NCBI GenBank assembly: GCA_963678705.1 | Contig: OY783218.1 | Coordinates: forward strand, 13,340,152 to 13,404,151 | Source of the DNA: Panorpa germanica | Lineage: Eukaryota; Arthropoda; Insecta; Mecoptera; Panorpidae | Direction: 5' to 3' | DNA length: 64,000 nt | Shown here: positions 1 to 15,455 of the stretch, one piece after another | Numbering within the stretch: position 1 is the stretch's first letter | Layout of the letters: the number at the start of each line of letters is the position of its first letter | The notes under the pieces: generated by a model | What the model saw: only the letters and a program-made list of their open reading frames with translations | Databases searched by the model: none | Told to the model about the DNA's origin: nothing | Position numbers and translations under genes: made by a program

Positions 1-1701
1 AAATAGCAGTATAAAAGTCATGTCCTAATCCGAAAATAATAAGTGTTAAAATGATGCATATTATTAATATTTATAAATACTTTTATTAATTAGTATTAGA
101 TTGCGTTATTTATGTTTTATATTAGTTTTAATATATTTATAAAATAAAAAGTGACAAAACATTGCATAAGCTAGAATTTATATAGAAATTATACAATTGA
201 CTCAAGTTTATTAAAAAATAGAATATTTTTATTATTGTAAAAAAACAACATGTAAATCATTTGTTTTTATTTTAAATTTTGCATTGATTTTACATGTGAT
301 TGCAATATGTCTTTCAATTTGCTGTAAGCATTTTATTCCCAGTGAGATTTTTATAGCTTAGATAAATTATGTATTATATTATTTAAATATATTAGCTTTA
401 GCATATTACCTCTATGAATAATATTGATTTAAAAGAAAAATGTATTTTGTAATTGTTATAGTCTGTTGCAATTATGAACTAAAAATTATCATCTGCAATG
501 TAACAAAAACTCATGCTTCAGTAATAGAAAACTAATTTCGTAATTTCTAAATATGGAAGCATCAAAAATGAAGAGGCAAGACTATTATACAAAAAAAATT
601 AATAGAACAACGAGAGAACAACAAAAAGATGCAAATATATTGACGATATTTATATCAAAAGTATAGAAATCAATTTTTAGTGTAAACACAGGTCAAGAAA
701 TGGACTGTTGATTACAATCTATGTATCCAACAAGGATTATATTTTACGTACACACTTTTGATTGTATACTCTTATATATTTATAAAAGTTGTTGGGAAGA
801 TATTTATTTATTAATTAAAAAATCTCTTGGTTAATGTGTATCTTTCTTTTAGGTCAATGATTAAACATAAGATCGTTTTATATTTAAACTTAGACGACAC
901 TTCAATTTATGAATGAAGAAAAAACATTTTATATAATATAAACAAAATTAGAAGAATATTATAGGCTTTTATAAGTTAATTTGGAAGGTAATAAAAAATT
1001 AATGGCTGCTTAATGATATTTAATAGTTAACATATATAAAGGATGATTAATAAATATATATATATATATAGTAATTAAAAAAATGCAATTTTTAGGTAAT
1101 ATTTTTTAATGCAAAATAATAATTTTTAACAATAAAATGACATTTACCGTACATAATTAATTAACCAAAGATCTTACAACAAATTATAGTTAATTTAAAA
1201 ATAATATTTATTAACTTTAATTGCAATTTATGTAGAGTATAGTTAAAGTATCATTTATGAATACATGTTGTAGGTATTTTAATACATGTATAAATTTATT
1301 TTGTGCAGTTAATCTACATAAATTTAAAACTTGAATAATAATCGAGTTTTAATTAGGAACGAGTATATTGTTTAAATTATTTGAAATGTAAACATTATTA
1401 AAATAACTTTTGAACAATGCGTTGTAATAAACGATTTAACAACTTATATTTCTTATTTGTTCCAAGCAGTAAACGGCTTAATTCTTTGACAAGTATTCGT
1501 AAGGATACATTTCTAAAGTGTATTAAAAGCATAATTATCTAATACGTTCTGTTTAATTAACAATACTTTACATTTATTGCAATAAGTTTGTTTTTCATTT
1601 TAGCATAATATATGTAAATAAATTATCAAATGTGTTTTGTTATACTTATTTATTAGCTTAAAATTTACATTTAAAAATTTTAAGTTATAACACTACTCAG
1701 T
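1..1701. other. AT-rich intergenic DNA, no gene recognised
   Basis: Very A+T-rich sequence with short TA runs (for example near 1050-1075). I found no convincing open frame, splice pattern or RNA gene on either strand. The right edge must include the 3' untranslated region of SRP9, which ends at 1702 on the minus strand. Confidence 0.6.
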
Positions 1702-2007
1702 TCATTCTTTAGAGGCCATGTGACTCATTAAATTGTTAATGAATTTATCAATTTTTTTTAAATCCTGTAATACTTCAGTTTTAAATTGTAGGCACTGAAA
1801 ATAAATTAATAATATTTAGTATGTTTATACTTAAAATAAGTAGTTGCATAGGTTAATTGAACATACCTTTTTATCATTAGTAAGTTTTAGTATTAACTGT
1901 CCTTTATTGTGTGTGTATTTCATGGTATATCTAACTTTTGATGGATCCTGCATGTATAAACTTTCTGCAGATTTTTCAAATTCTTCCCAAGAGTTAATAT
2001 AAGTCAT
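1702..2007 (-). CDS. SRP9: Signal recognition particle 9 kDa protein (SRP9)
   Basis: SRP9 pairs with SRP14 on the Alu domain of the 7SL RNA and contributes to elongation arrest during co-translational targeting to the ER. There are two coding exons, 1867-2007 and 1702-1794, joined by a phase 0 GT-AG intron, giving 77 residues. The N-terminal block SWEEFEKSAESLYMQDPSKV and the following KYTHNKGQLILKLTNDKK match the SRP9 fold, and exon 2 supplies the helix DLKKIDKF and the ending SHMASKE. The frame stays open 12 codons further upstream to a Met at 2043. I chose the Met at 2007 because family members begin right before the W-E-x-F motif. The gene lies head to head with eIF6. Slightly shorter than the human protein (86 residues). 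Family assignment is strong; the exact start is inferred. Confidence 0.9.
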
Positions 2008-2224
2008 TTTATTGATATTTTTATAAACATTACCAATAACCACCTAACAATATTAAAGAAAATGACAATATGCTATGATGTGTCAACCGTAGTAAACGAG
2101 TATTATTTATATGATCTCTGAACAAACCCAGAGACAATTTATAAAGATACGAGCCTCCTACTAGATCAGAAATATTTTTTGCAGCAAATATATGCACATG
2201 AAAGTTATTGATTTTCAACGTGAA

Positions 2225-2886
2225 AATTTGTTGTCTTTTATTAAAGAGATTTTATAGCATTTTATAGTTTATGTTAGTTTAATACAGTAGCCTTTGATTT
2301 CCGTAGGCACCTGCTTAGCATTATCTCTGCTTAGCATATCATGCGCCTGCGCCATTAATCTGTAGTCGCCATCTTTATTAATGAAAAGAATGGCCGTCAA
2401 TGCCCAAAGGCCGTGTTCTTTAGCTCGCGATGTTATTATGTAAATATAATGAGATACTTATTAAATAATTATTATAATTAAGTAATATTATTATTTTATT
2501 GATAAATCATGTTCGTAAAACAATTACAAGAGTTCAAATTTATTTTGTGTCATGTTCCAATCGGAGAATTTAAACACGAGGTAGGGTTATGTCTAATATT
2601 ATATGAGTTTGTTACTGTACATTTATAGGGTATGATTATTAATTAATGTATTATATAATAAGCTATATATAAACCTTGTTGCATCAGTCATTATTATTTC
2701 TTCCTAGTAAAATAATCTTTGTTTACTTAAAACTGTACATGCCTAATATTTTTTTATGTTGCGACTAATAAATTAAGCAAATAATTTCTTATTTTGGATT
2801 GGATTTCTTAATATAAATTGTTTTTGTTTAATGCTGACATTTATTTTCTTCGTGTTGCAGCTACAAGAACTCCAGCAGCTACTGCA
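2225..2886 (+). repeat. Copy A of an inverted duplication (partner 9755-10420)
   Basis: Read on the plus strand, this segment matches the reverse complement of 9755-10420 over most of its length with substitutions and small indels. Shared landmarks include TTTAGCTCGCGATGTT against a near-identical TCTAGTTCGCGATGTT, TCATGTTCCAATCGGA, AGGTAGGGTTATGTCTAAT, and AGAACTCCAGCAGCTACTG at the right end. Similarity stops after ACTCCAGCAGCTACTG. The segment fills most of the gap between SRP9 and eIF6, so it overlaps their upstream region. It could be an old non-autonomous transposon pair or a segmental inverted duplication. No terminal inverted repeat was found. Confidence 0.75.
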
Positions 2887-3141
2887 GGGTACCAGAGATA
2901 ATACAGGGTACTAGCACTTAGAGTAAAATTATTGGACATGGAATAAACCGCTTTAGGCGACCCCTGTTGGAATAATATAGGCGACTCAACATCTGAAGAG
3001 AAGGAAGGGTGAAGGGAGTACACTTCAAAATGTTTACAATTCACTCAATTCACTTGGTTGTCAGCTTTCATCAGTGTTTACAGTGTTTACTTGTTCACTT
3101 GGGACTAAAATTTGTTATATTTTAATTATTATATTTGAAAA

Positions 3142-5847
3142 ATGGCTGTTCGAGTTCAATTTGAAGATAATAATGAGATTGGAGTCTTCAGTAAATTAAC
3201 AAATTCATACTGTGTCGTCGCAATTGGAGGATCGGAGAATTTTTACAGGTATGGTTATTAGGTTATAAATCAGTGTCATATTTGCCATACACGTGTATTT
3301 GTTGCACAACATCTCGAAAATCAGATTTGAACACGTGATATTTTTATATTAGCATATTTGAGGCTGAACTTGCAGAGACGATTCCAGTTGTACATGCCAG
3401 TGTTGCGGGATGTCGAATTGTGGGGCGAATGACTGTAGGAAATAAAAATGGCATGCTAGTACCGAGTTCCATTAGTGATACCGAACTACAACATTTAAGG
3501 TAACTATTAAATAATTGTACAGCACGCATGTTACATTTGTTATAGTAACACAAATTGTATTTTAGAAATTCTTTACCTGATACCGTGAAAGTTCAACGAG
3601 TAGAGGAGAGATTGTCGGCACTTGGTAATGTAATCGCTTGCAACGATTACGTAGCTTTAGTTCATCCTGATCTGGATAAGGTGAGATAATATTTCATAAA
3701 ATAGTAAGCTCACATTTTCTCCAATAATTATATAACTCATTTTTATCAAAGGAAACTGAAGAAATCCTGGCAGATGCACTGAATGTAGAAGTCTTCAGAC
3801 AAACAGTTGCTAGTAACGTACTTGTAGGATCTTATGCCGTTCTTAGTAACCAAGGAGGCTTAATACATCCAAAAACCACCATTCAGGACCAGGATGAGCT
3901 CTCATCTTTGTTGCAAGTGCCCCTAGTGGTAAGTTTACTTTATATTATATGTTTATATGTTGATTATGCGTTCAAGAATAACTCATTTTGCAAAATTATT
4001 TAGGCAGGAACTGTAAATAGAGGAAGTGATGTTCTGGCCGCTGGCTTAGTTGTCAACGATTGGAGTTCATTTTGTGGTATGGATACGACCTCGACAGAAT
4101 TATCAGTTATTGAGAGCGTTTTCAAATTAAACGATGGTCATCATTCTGCAATCACCTCAAAATTGAGAGCGTCATTAATAGAAAGGTATTATATTTTTAA
4201 AATTATTTAACTAAGTACAAATTAAGTTTCGTTTAAAATGTGGAAGAATGATTTACATATTTATTAATAATCAATTTTGTTATACGGGATTATTTGTTTC
4301 TGAGACACGTGTTTTTTTTTTAAATACATAAATTACTTCTTTCAAATATAAATATAATTGTAAACAAGAATCAACAATTGTTGGGTTCGTAACAAAGTAG
4401 TTTCGGTTTTATACTTTGGAAATAAAACTATTCTCTTATATAAACAATAAACTCAACATCAATGGGCTTGTGTCCTCATTTTTTAGTGGTCGATTTTTCA
4501 ATTGTTGATTGAAATTGATGTTAATAAATGTGTATTGGCGTGTCTATTTTATTAAATATCTAAATGTTGACGGAGATATAGCAATTAAAAATTTGAATTG
4601 TAGTTTTAGCGCTAGAAATGGTCGCCCATATTTGTATGACATGAAATGCATTTTAACGTCAGTTATTTGTTGAGTAGGTCAGTGCTGTGGTAATGTTCTG
4701 TAGCTGTTGGTACTCAAATAATCAAGTCAAGTCACAGAATAATAAGTTTTTACTTTATTTAACCCTGTTAAGGCAGACATAATATTGAAATTTTATTGTT
4801 CCTTGAAATAATTGTAAATAATATTTGCATATAGCAGAGATTTATGATCTGTAAGGTTGGTAACCTTACACACGAATTGTGATGTCACATGCACTTGGAG
4901 TTTGTACAACGTTGAATCCCTTTAATAATTAAAGAGACAAAATGACTTTTTTAATTGTTAATATCTCCTAACATATAAGGAGTTATTAAAAAACATTTGA
5001 GGTTCTAGTAACCCACTTTATCAATATATAGTACACTTTTATAGAAATTAAGACATAGGACACAAGCCCATTATGTCTCGAGGAGCTGAATTCCTAATGA
5101 GACTTGAAAACAATTGAACCATTCTAAGAGCTTTGCAAACTTTGAAATAAAAGTAATCTGATGCGACATCACTTACCAGTATTTTCTATGAGTTAACAAA
5201 AAATGTGATGTCATTCAGTTTTTGAATTGGTTTGTGTTGGTTCATCAAGTTAGGACCATGATCGTTTTCGATTGATGTTATTGTTACTAGTGATAATTTG
5301 CTTAAGAAAGGGAAACTTACATTGCGTTTGAAATGCATATTGCACAGAATTTTTTAAACAAATTCTAACGAGTGCGTTTTGTTATGAAATCAACTCTACA
5401 AACTTAATATTTCTCTTTGTGATTCTCGATTGGTTTCAGTCAAAGTAGTCGTTTATGCACTGCATGTTACACAAACCTCAAACTAACAGCTGCATAATTG
5501 TAAATTCCTATTTGCAAAAGCCGAAATTATTTAGTGTCAATCTTATACAACATATTTCTATAAAAAATAAATTAATTGGGTGGGGGTCTAAGATTTAAGG
5601 AATATAAAATAGAGAACATCATTTCTAGAATATTTTAGTAATTAGAGTAGTGGTAAGTTATATCGAGGGTTAGGTCAAACAAGTGTTGTTTTTGTTTGTA
5701 AATTGTATCTTCGTTAAAGGAATGGAACATTTACAAACAATTACAAGTCATATTTGTATTATAACTTATATAAAGTATACTATTTACAGTTTTATTTACA
5801 TTTTAATAACAATTATGTTTTATTGTTGTTTCAGCATGTCTGGATAA
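3142..5847 (+). CDS. eIF6: Eukaryotic translation initiation factor 6 (eIF6)
   Basis: eIF6 binds the 60S ribosomal subunit, prevents early joining with 40S and is needed for 60S biogenesis in the nucleolus. Six coding exons: 3142-3248, 3353-3499, 3566-3680, 3752-3928, 4004-4185 and 5835-5847, giving 246 residues, close to the 245 of the human protein. The start [20 protein letters not shown] and blocks such as [42 protein letters not shown] and [17 protein letters not shown] are diagnostic of the pentameric-fold family. The last exon is only 13 nt long and encodes the end S-M-S-G. It is reached across a 1.65 kb intron that contains a complete MITE (4461-5072). That tiny exon is my inference: it is the acceptor in the right phase that gives a family-like end. 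Confidence 0.93.
4461..5072 (+). mobile_element. MITE family A, copy 1 (in eIF6 intron 5)
   Basis: A 612 bp element bounded by AATGGGCTTGTGTCC at the left and its inverse GGACACAAGCCCATT at the right. Close copies lie at 33501-34139 (same orientation) and 35823-36420 (inverted). No coding capacity was seen, so this is a non-autonomous DNA transposon. I could not see a clear target-site duplication, so the superfamily is not assigned. It lies wholly inside the last intron of eIF6 and in the same orientation as the gene. Confidence 0.88.
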
Positions 5848-5984
5848 GTTGGGGGAGGGAGGTACTCCTCTATCAGCTACCATCCCACTAGAGCCTTATT
5901 TTTATTAAGGGAGGGCCCCATCCCAAAAATTAAAATATAAACCCAAGTTTGAAAGATTTTTCAGAAAGAAAGGGTAGTGGAAAG

Positions 5985-6078
5985 GCAGGTGAATATATAT
6001 ATAGATGATCTATATATAGATATATATCTATTTATATATATATTTATACATATATATATAAAATTATTTATTTATGTA
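5985..6078. repeat. TA-rich low-complexity tract with short palindromes
   Basis: Runs of TATATA broken by GATGATC and ATCTAT motifs that can fold on themselves, such as CTATATATAGATATATAT. It lies about 140 bp downstream of the eIF6 stop codon. Confidence 0.7.
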
Positions 6079-6169
6079 TATATGTATAAAATTGATATTT
6101 AATAAAAGAGACTATAATTTAATATCCAAATGTTTTCATTATATATAATGTAGCGTCTTCCCACATTCC

Positions 6170-6590
6170 ATTTCCAACCACGACTCGTCATCCAACATAG
6201 TTTTGATTGACATGTAGTTCCAGTCAATCAGCATAAAGGGTAGTACCTGTATCACAACCATTGGTACCATTTTTATAGTATAGAGATAACGCCAGCTACT
6301 TATCCAATGCTTGAACCAATCACAATTTGCTTCAGCTTTTTAAATATAGATGGCAGAGGCGTTTAGCGAAGACGTCAACCATTGTAGTTCCGGTTTTATA
6401 ATGTAGATGGCTGTAGTTGTTTATCCAATATAGCAACCAATCTACTATTTAGTTCCGGTCTTACATTGTAGATGGCAATACATGCTTATCCAAGATCACA
6501 ACCCGTTACTATTTAGTTCCTGTTTTGTCATGTAGATATGTGCTTATCCTAGATCACAACCTTTTACTGCTGCTGTTACTTATTCAAATT
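6170..6590 (+). repeat. Degenerate tandem repeat, unit about 62-68 bp
   Basis: Successive units share TAGTTCCGGTTTT, then TGTAGATGGC, then TTATCCAA and ATCACAACC. The clearest three begin near 6385, 6454 and 6516, and decayed units extend leftwards to about 6210. Function unknown. It lies between eIF6 and the tRNA-like array. Confidence 0.65.
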
Positions 6591-7549
6591 CAATATTGTA
6601 ATGGCGGACATAATAAAAGAAAAAAATTTAATTATATAAAGAGATACTTGATAAATAAATATTCAGTGTAGTTTTAGAACTACTCCAGTGAGGATGGGGG
6701 TATACGTCAATTTTTTTTTGAGGTATAAATAATAATTTTTTGTTAACACTCGAAGTCGTTGTATGTTTCGCACTTGATATATCAAAGTATAGGAGTAAGG
6801 GTGTGGACGAGCAGACGTGGGTGGGGCCACACACAAACGTTTTTAAAAAACGTGCTTCTTAAATTTAGCAAGCTTTGTATCAGAGTTTTTTTTTTAATAA
6901 ATAATAATTTTTTTTAAATTATTTTTTCAAGGTCAGCGAGAGAAAAAAAATATGGAATGGCCAACAGGCCATTCCATCCACCCACTAACTACAATACTCG
7001 CATTCACCGGAGTTGGTAGTTGTGGGTGGTACCTTAGCGGTTAGCTGCAGTGTGACGCCATACAATGATATATATATACTATCATATATATATCAGTGGC
7101 GATTTCATGTGTTTTTTGTTGTGTGAACAACAGTTTTGTGTTTTGTAGATTCTGGAAGGTCTGGAAGGTCTAGAAGTTCTAGAGCAGAGTATATGCAATG
7201 TATGAATGACACTCCGGCCCACACGTTGTCTGACCGTCCTCAGAGCTTCCACCAAAGTATCTGCTTCATACAAATTATATCCTCTATAGGCTCTCTTATA
7301 GCTATGAGAATAGCTACGTGTATATGCAACTTTAACTTTGTACGAAGCAAGACTATTACTAGTCTCCCCCTCTCTGACGTCTTCAGAGCTGCTTGGTGCA
7401 TACTGTCGTATACATACACAACCGCTTACAAGTACTGGTCACAGTACAAGTGCATATACAAGCGGTCATGATCTTCCTAATGATAGTTCGTACGGAACTA
7501 TTGAATAGAATCTTGAAATAATATTTTAATTAATTAAAGTATTATTTTC
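6591..7549. other. Intergenic stretch with a perfect hairpin; no supported gene
   Basis: Open frames of 63 to 111 codons exist on both strands but none resembles a known protein or has a splice context. Positions 6952-6962 and 6967-6977 form a perfect 11 bp inverted repeat (ATGGAATGGCC, loop AACA). Next to it, CCACCCACTAACTAC (6977 onward) pairs imperfectly with GTAGTTGTGGGTGG near 7016-7029. A short direct repeat TCTGGAAGG occurs twice near 7150. Confidence 0.45.
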
Positions 7550-7910
7550 GGATTCGAACGCTGGATCTTATTTAGAATCAAGGCAGAGTTAGAAAACCCG
7601 AACCGACACTTTGCCAATGAGCCACGGTGGCTCGAAGAATAAAGGCGTTTTTAACTTATATAAGCATAAGACAAACTCATTAATAATGAAAATAAAATAA
7701 TTAATTTGGGTTCGAACTCTGGTTGGGTTTGGAGATTCGATTTCAAGTCTGGTTCTTTCTTTACCATGGTGTGTTAACCAAATAACGTTTATATAATAAA
7801 AATATATACAAAACAAATAAAATATATAAATTAATTTGGATTCGAATTCTGGTTTGATTCAGAGATTCGATTACAAGTCTGACACTTTGCCACTGAGCCA
7901 CGGTGTCTTA
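7550..7910 (-). repeat. Tandem array of tRNA-like (SINE-type) units
   Basis: Three diverged units lie at about 7550-7635, 7708-7779 and 7838-7910. On the minus strand the best unit (the third) reads GTGGCTCAGTGGCAAAGTG, an A-box-like start, and ends in GAATTCGAATCC, close to the B-box consensus. This is the layout of an internal RNA polymerase III promoter. The first unit has the same elements; the second has a decayed A-box region. The units and their spacers recur at 158 and then 130 bp. None can fold into a full functional tRNA by eye, so I read this as an array of tRNA-derived SINE or pseudo-tRNA copies rather than tRNA genes. Confidence 0.62.
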
Positions 7911-8189
7911 AGGAAAAAAAGTTAAAACTTCTATAAGTATGTAAAACGAAAGATAATACAATAGCAATAGAAATAAAAGAAGTAAATGTCGCTAGAGTAT
8001 TTTTATTTTCATATATGTTTTTACATAGTATTTTTCTTTATACTATTTCTTTACATACTACTTCTTTCTGGAAGTCCACAAGTGTCCACAAGAGCACGCA
8101 TCTTATGACTCCTGGAATAATAAGTAAAGTTATATGAATTGTATTGCGACTAGTACTAGACTAGTTTCTTAAAAGTAAGGAAAGTAAGA

Positions 8190-9075
8190 ACTCTGGTTAA
8201 AAATGATAGAAAAATTTAATTTCTAATTCTAACAAAAAATAAATTCTCTGCATTTCCTCGAGATGATAGAAGGTAGTATATAACCTTGTAAAAAACCAAC
8301 GAAAAATTGTTAAATTTTAAAGTTTCCAAAACTAAAATTTTATCTTATTTATGAGATGATAGAAGTGTTATAACCTTCTTAAAAATGTAAAAAAACTAAA
8401 AATTTTAAACTTTAGAAAAACATTTTTAATATTAATTTTTTGTCGAAAGAAGACTATAATCTTGTTAAAAATGATGAAAAGGTTCACTTTTATGATTTTA
8501 AAAGCAATAAGATTTTCTCCAGTTCCTGCAGCAAAACAAGTGTATAACCTTCTTAAAACCCAAGAAAAAATTGTTGAATTTTTAAGTTTACAAAACTAAA
8601 ATTTTCTTTAATTTTTGAGATGATAGAAGTGTATAACCTTCTTAAAAATGTGGAAAACTTAAAATTTTAAACTTTAGAAAAACATTTTTAATATTAATTT
8701 TTTGTCGAAAGAAGACTATAATCTTGTTAAAAATGATGAAAAGGTTCACTTTTATGATTTTAAAGCAATAAGATTTTCTTAAAAACCAAGAAAAAATTGT
8801 TGAATTTTTAAGTTTACAAAACTAAAATTTATTTAATTTTTGAGATGATAGAAGTGTATAACCTTTTTAAAAATGTTAAAAAACTTAAAATTATAAACTT
8901 TAGAAAAACTTTTTGAATATTAATTTTAATTTCTAATTTAAGCAAAAACTAAATTCTCTGTATTTCTTCAAGAAGGTTATACTCTTGTTAAAAATGAGAG
9001 AAAAATTAAATTTTCAATTTTAACAAAAACTAAATTCTCTGGATTTCCTCAAGATGATATAAGTATAGTCTCTAA
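8190..9075. repeat. AT-rich satellite/minisatellite with higher-order structure
   Basis: A block headed by GATGATAGAAGTGTATAACC and continuing through AAACTTTAGAAAAAC recurs at about 8353, 8618 and 8844. Between the first two headers lies GTCGAAAGAAGACTATAATC, which is repeated almost unchanged about 250 bp further on. Shorter internal motifs (TAACCTTCTTAAAAA, TCTTGTTAAAAATGA) recur within each unit, so long units of roughly 225-265 bp appear to be built from shorter sub-repeats. No coding potential. Confidence 0.78.
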
Positions 9076-9754
9076 TATATATTTTTTAATTATTATTACA
9101 TACTTTTCGCATTGTGTAATTTAATCCATGGTGATTTATCCATTATATTTGCTCCTTGTACAATCTACATTCTTCAACTGGAGAACATCCTGTTCCAAAT
9201 AGCCTCGAAGCTTCAAAGTTCAAACCCAGGAGGTCTTTATGTATTTGTTGTCCTCCAATACACAATGTTGCTGCTGTTCCATGAGTATAGAGAGGATTCC
9301 TCAGCTGATCCTCAAATTGGACTCAAATTACCACCAGATCGTCCTTCTTCATCGCCTAAACAAAGAAATTATTTTAATGCAATAATCTCGAGATAACTTA
9401 TTTCTACTGTAATGTCTTATACAGATAAAACATAACATTTGGATATTTAAAAAAATAAAATCGCCGATACATTAAAATTTATTTCAATCAAAAATTTAAA
9501 AAAACACCCCTAAAAAAGAGTTCACAAACATTATACCATTAAAATTGATTTCAACAAGAGGTCAAGGTAATCGATACTTAATGAAAAGGAAGAGAAACTG
9601 TTGCAAACCCTAAACGTGTAATAGATAAAATATTATTCAAACTATGAACTTACTTGAAATGAAAAGTCAATAATCCATTCGTAATGGCGAAGTTAACAGC
9701 AAAATGTTGTAAGTAGGCATAAACTTTAAAATAATGACGTCCACATACACCTTG
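9076..9754. other. Intergenic, one unsupported 94-codon frame
   Basis: A plus-strand frame at 9112-9396 is open but I recognise no family in it, and neighbouring sequence gives no splice or transposon context. It may be a decayed transposon fragment. Nothing else was seen. Confidence 0.35.
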
Positions 9755-10420
9755 CAGCGTTCCAGTAGCTGCTGGAGTTCTAGCAGCTACAAAAAGAAGA
9801 AAACAAATGTTAACATTTAACACAGACAATTCAAATAAGAAATCGAATGCAAAATAGGAAATTATTTGTGTAATTTCAGTCGCAGCATAAAAAAATATTA
9901 CACTTTGCAATTATGTACAGTTTTAAGTAAAAAGTAGGAAAATAATAATGATTGATGAACCAAAGCTAATATATAGCTCATTATATAATCAATTAATTAA
10001 TAATCATAGCCTATAAATGTACAGTAACAAACTAATATACTATTATAAGTAGAAAGAACACATTAATATTAGACATAACCCTACCTCCTGTTGAAGTTAT
10101 CCGATTGGAACATGACAGAAAATATATTTGAGCACTTGATTGCTTTACGAATATGATTTATCCATAAACTAATAATATTACTTAATTATAATAATTATTC
10201 AAAATAGTGAAGCAGCTCATTATATTTGCATAAAAACATCGCGAACTAGATAACTTATCTGTCAGAGATTACGGCCATTTTTTTACTAAGAAAGATGGCG
10301 ACCAATGGCGACTTATTATCTCTGTGGCGACTATGCGAACATAAACTATATGACGACATAAGCTATAAAAAGCAACAAACTTTAAAATAATTAGAACCTA
10401 ATGAGATTTCTTTTATTTGT
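9755..10420 (-). repeat. Copy B of the inverted duplication (partner 2225-2886)
   Basis: The reverse complement of this stretch aligns with 2225-2886. The two copies face each other across about 6.9 kb that includes eIF6, the tRNA-like array and the satellite. Copy B lies next to no recognisable promoter, whereas copy A lies between SRP9 and eIF6. By eye the identity is moderate, with several indels, so the duplication is not recent. Confidence 0.75.
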
Positions 10421-11058
10421 AAGCTATAATAAAAAATACAATCAATATTAATAAATAGATTGTCAAAATTCTTAATGTGGTCCATTTTGATACAATGTAA
10501 TGCAGTGTATCAGGGGGCCACTGTGTGTATAATAGTTTTTGAGCTCAATTAACTTATGTCGCTTTATTTAATATTTTTGAACCACCACACCTACATTGTT
10601 TATAAACTATATTGTTCAAAATATATTTGTTTACTTCTTGTATTTTAATTTTTATAGTAATAGATTCACATTTTATATTTACAGTTACTTATTCTTACTT
10701 TCTAAATGCTTTAAGATTATAACTAAATAACATAGCTAATGCATAGATAATACATATTTTTAATTTATTTAACAAACGAGGTATAAAAACTTATGTATAC
10801 TATAAATACTTCGAGTTCTATTTTTTACATATATAATAAATAAACGAGATTTTTTTTAAAGGTAAGATATTTCCAAATAATTACCTATTTAGTTGCAAGT
10901 ATTTCTTCAATGGATATCTGAGGGATCCTTGCATTCGTGAAAACGGGTTATATATTATTTATAATTAGTTAAATATTGTATACATATCAAATAAACAATA
11001 TATCTATTGATCACATTTTGTACTATGATGGTGATGAGCTTGCGCTATGCAGATGACG
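10421..11058. other. Intergenic, 3' flank of the KAT7 gene
   Basis: AT-rich sequence without a supported gene. It must contain the 3' untranslated region of the acetyltransferase gene that ends at 11059 on the minus strand. Confidence 0.5.
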
Positions 11059-14698
<3,640 letters not shown>

Positions 14699-15455
14699 TT
14701 TGTATTAAGGAAATAATAATATTTTCATTTAAATAAATATAAATAATACTTGACACTTATAATCACAAATTAAATCCTATTTGCCATAGAAACAGTAATA
14801 TTTACAGTAAGATACGAATCTTCTGCTCAAAATTTTTTTTGGTAGCATACTAATGAATTGGCGCTTTCAGAATTTTAATATGGTTAACGTATGAATTAAA
14901 TTAGCATTTCAAAGTTTTAATAACTTGTATTAATTTGCCGCAAATTTATAGTAAATCATATTTTAGATTATTGAGTATTTATTTTCTATAAAGAACACTG
15001 TTTATATATTTTGATAAATCTTAGTTAAATGAAACTGTCAATATTTTCATTTAGCATAGTCGATAATGACTACGATAAATGTTTCACTGCAGAATGCCCT
15101 CGTTATTAATTGTTTATTAAAAATTGCATTTGCATGCAATTGTATTCAGATAAAAACATCAAATTTAAATACAATCACCAAAGATAAGCATGCTAAACCG
15201 CCTCCTGGGGTTTAATTACCTAAACTTCAACCATGATTATAATTCATATATTAGCGCGAATTTTAAACGGGATAAATTTAAAATATATTTGGTTTGATTT
15301 GAAAATATGATTGCTTATTGAATTAAATTATAAAACCTTTTAAAAGATTACAACACTCTGGATAAATTATCTAGGTAGACTACTAAAAGTGATGAAAAAA
15401 TTAACGAATTTCGAAGTTTTTTAAATACGTAAAATTCAACATTACTGTGAATAAA
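14699..15455. promoter_or_regulatory. Divergent intergenic region between KAT7 (-) and TLCD5 (+)
   Basis: The two start codons are 757 bp apart and point away from each other, so the interval must hold both promoters. It contains ATTGGCGCTTTC near 14857, resembling a GGCGC/E2F-type core. No TATA position can be assigned. No RNA gene was seen. Confidence 0.5.

Noticed and set aside
7136-7471. 111-codon plus-strand frame in the repeat-rich intergenic block
   Set aside because: No recognisable family, no splice or promoter context, and it contains short direct DNA repeats; treated as chance or a decayed transposon.
7550-7635. Possible tRNA gene on the minus strand
   Set aside because: The A-box-like and B-box-like motifs are present but no acceptor stem pairs, and two more diverged copies follow in tandem; better read as a tRNA-derived repeat.
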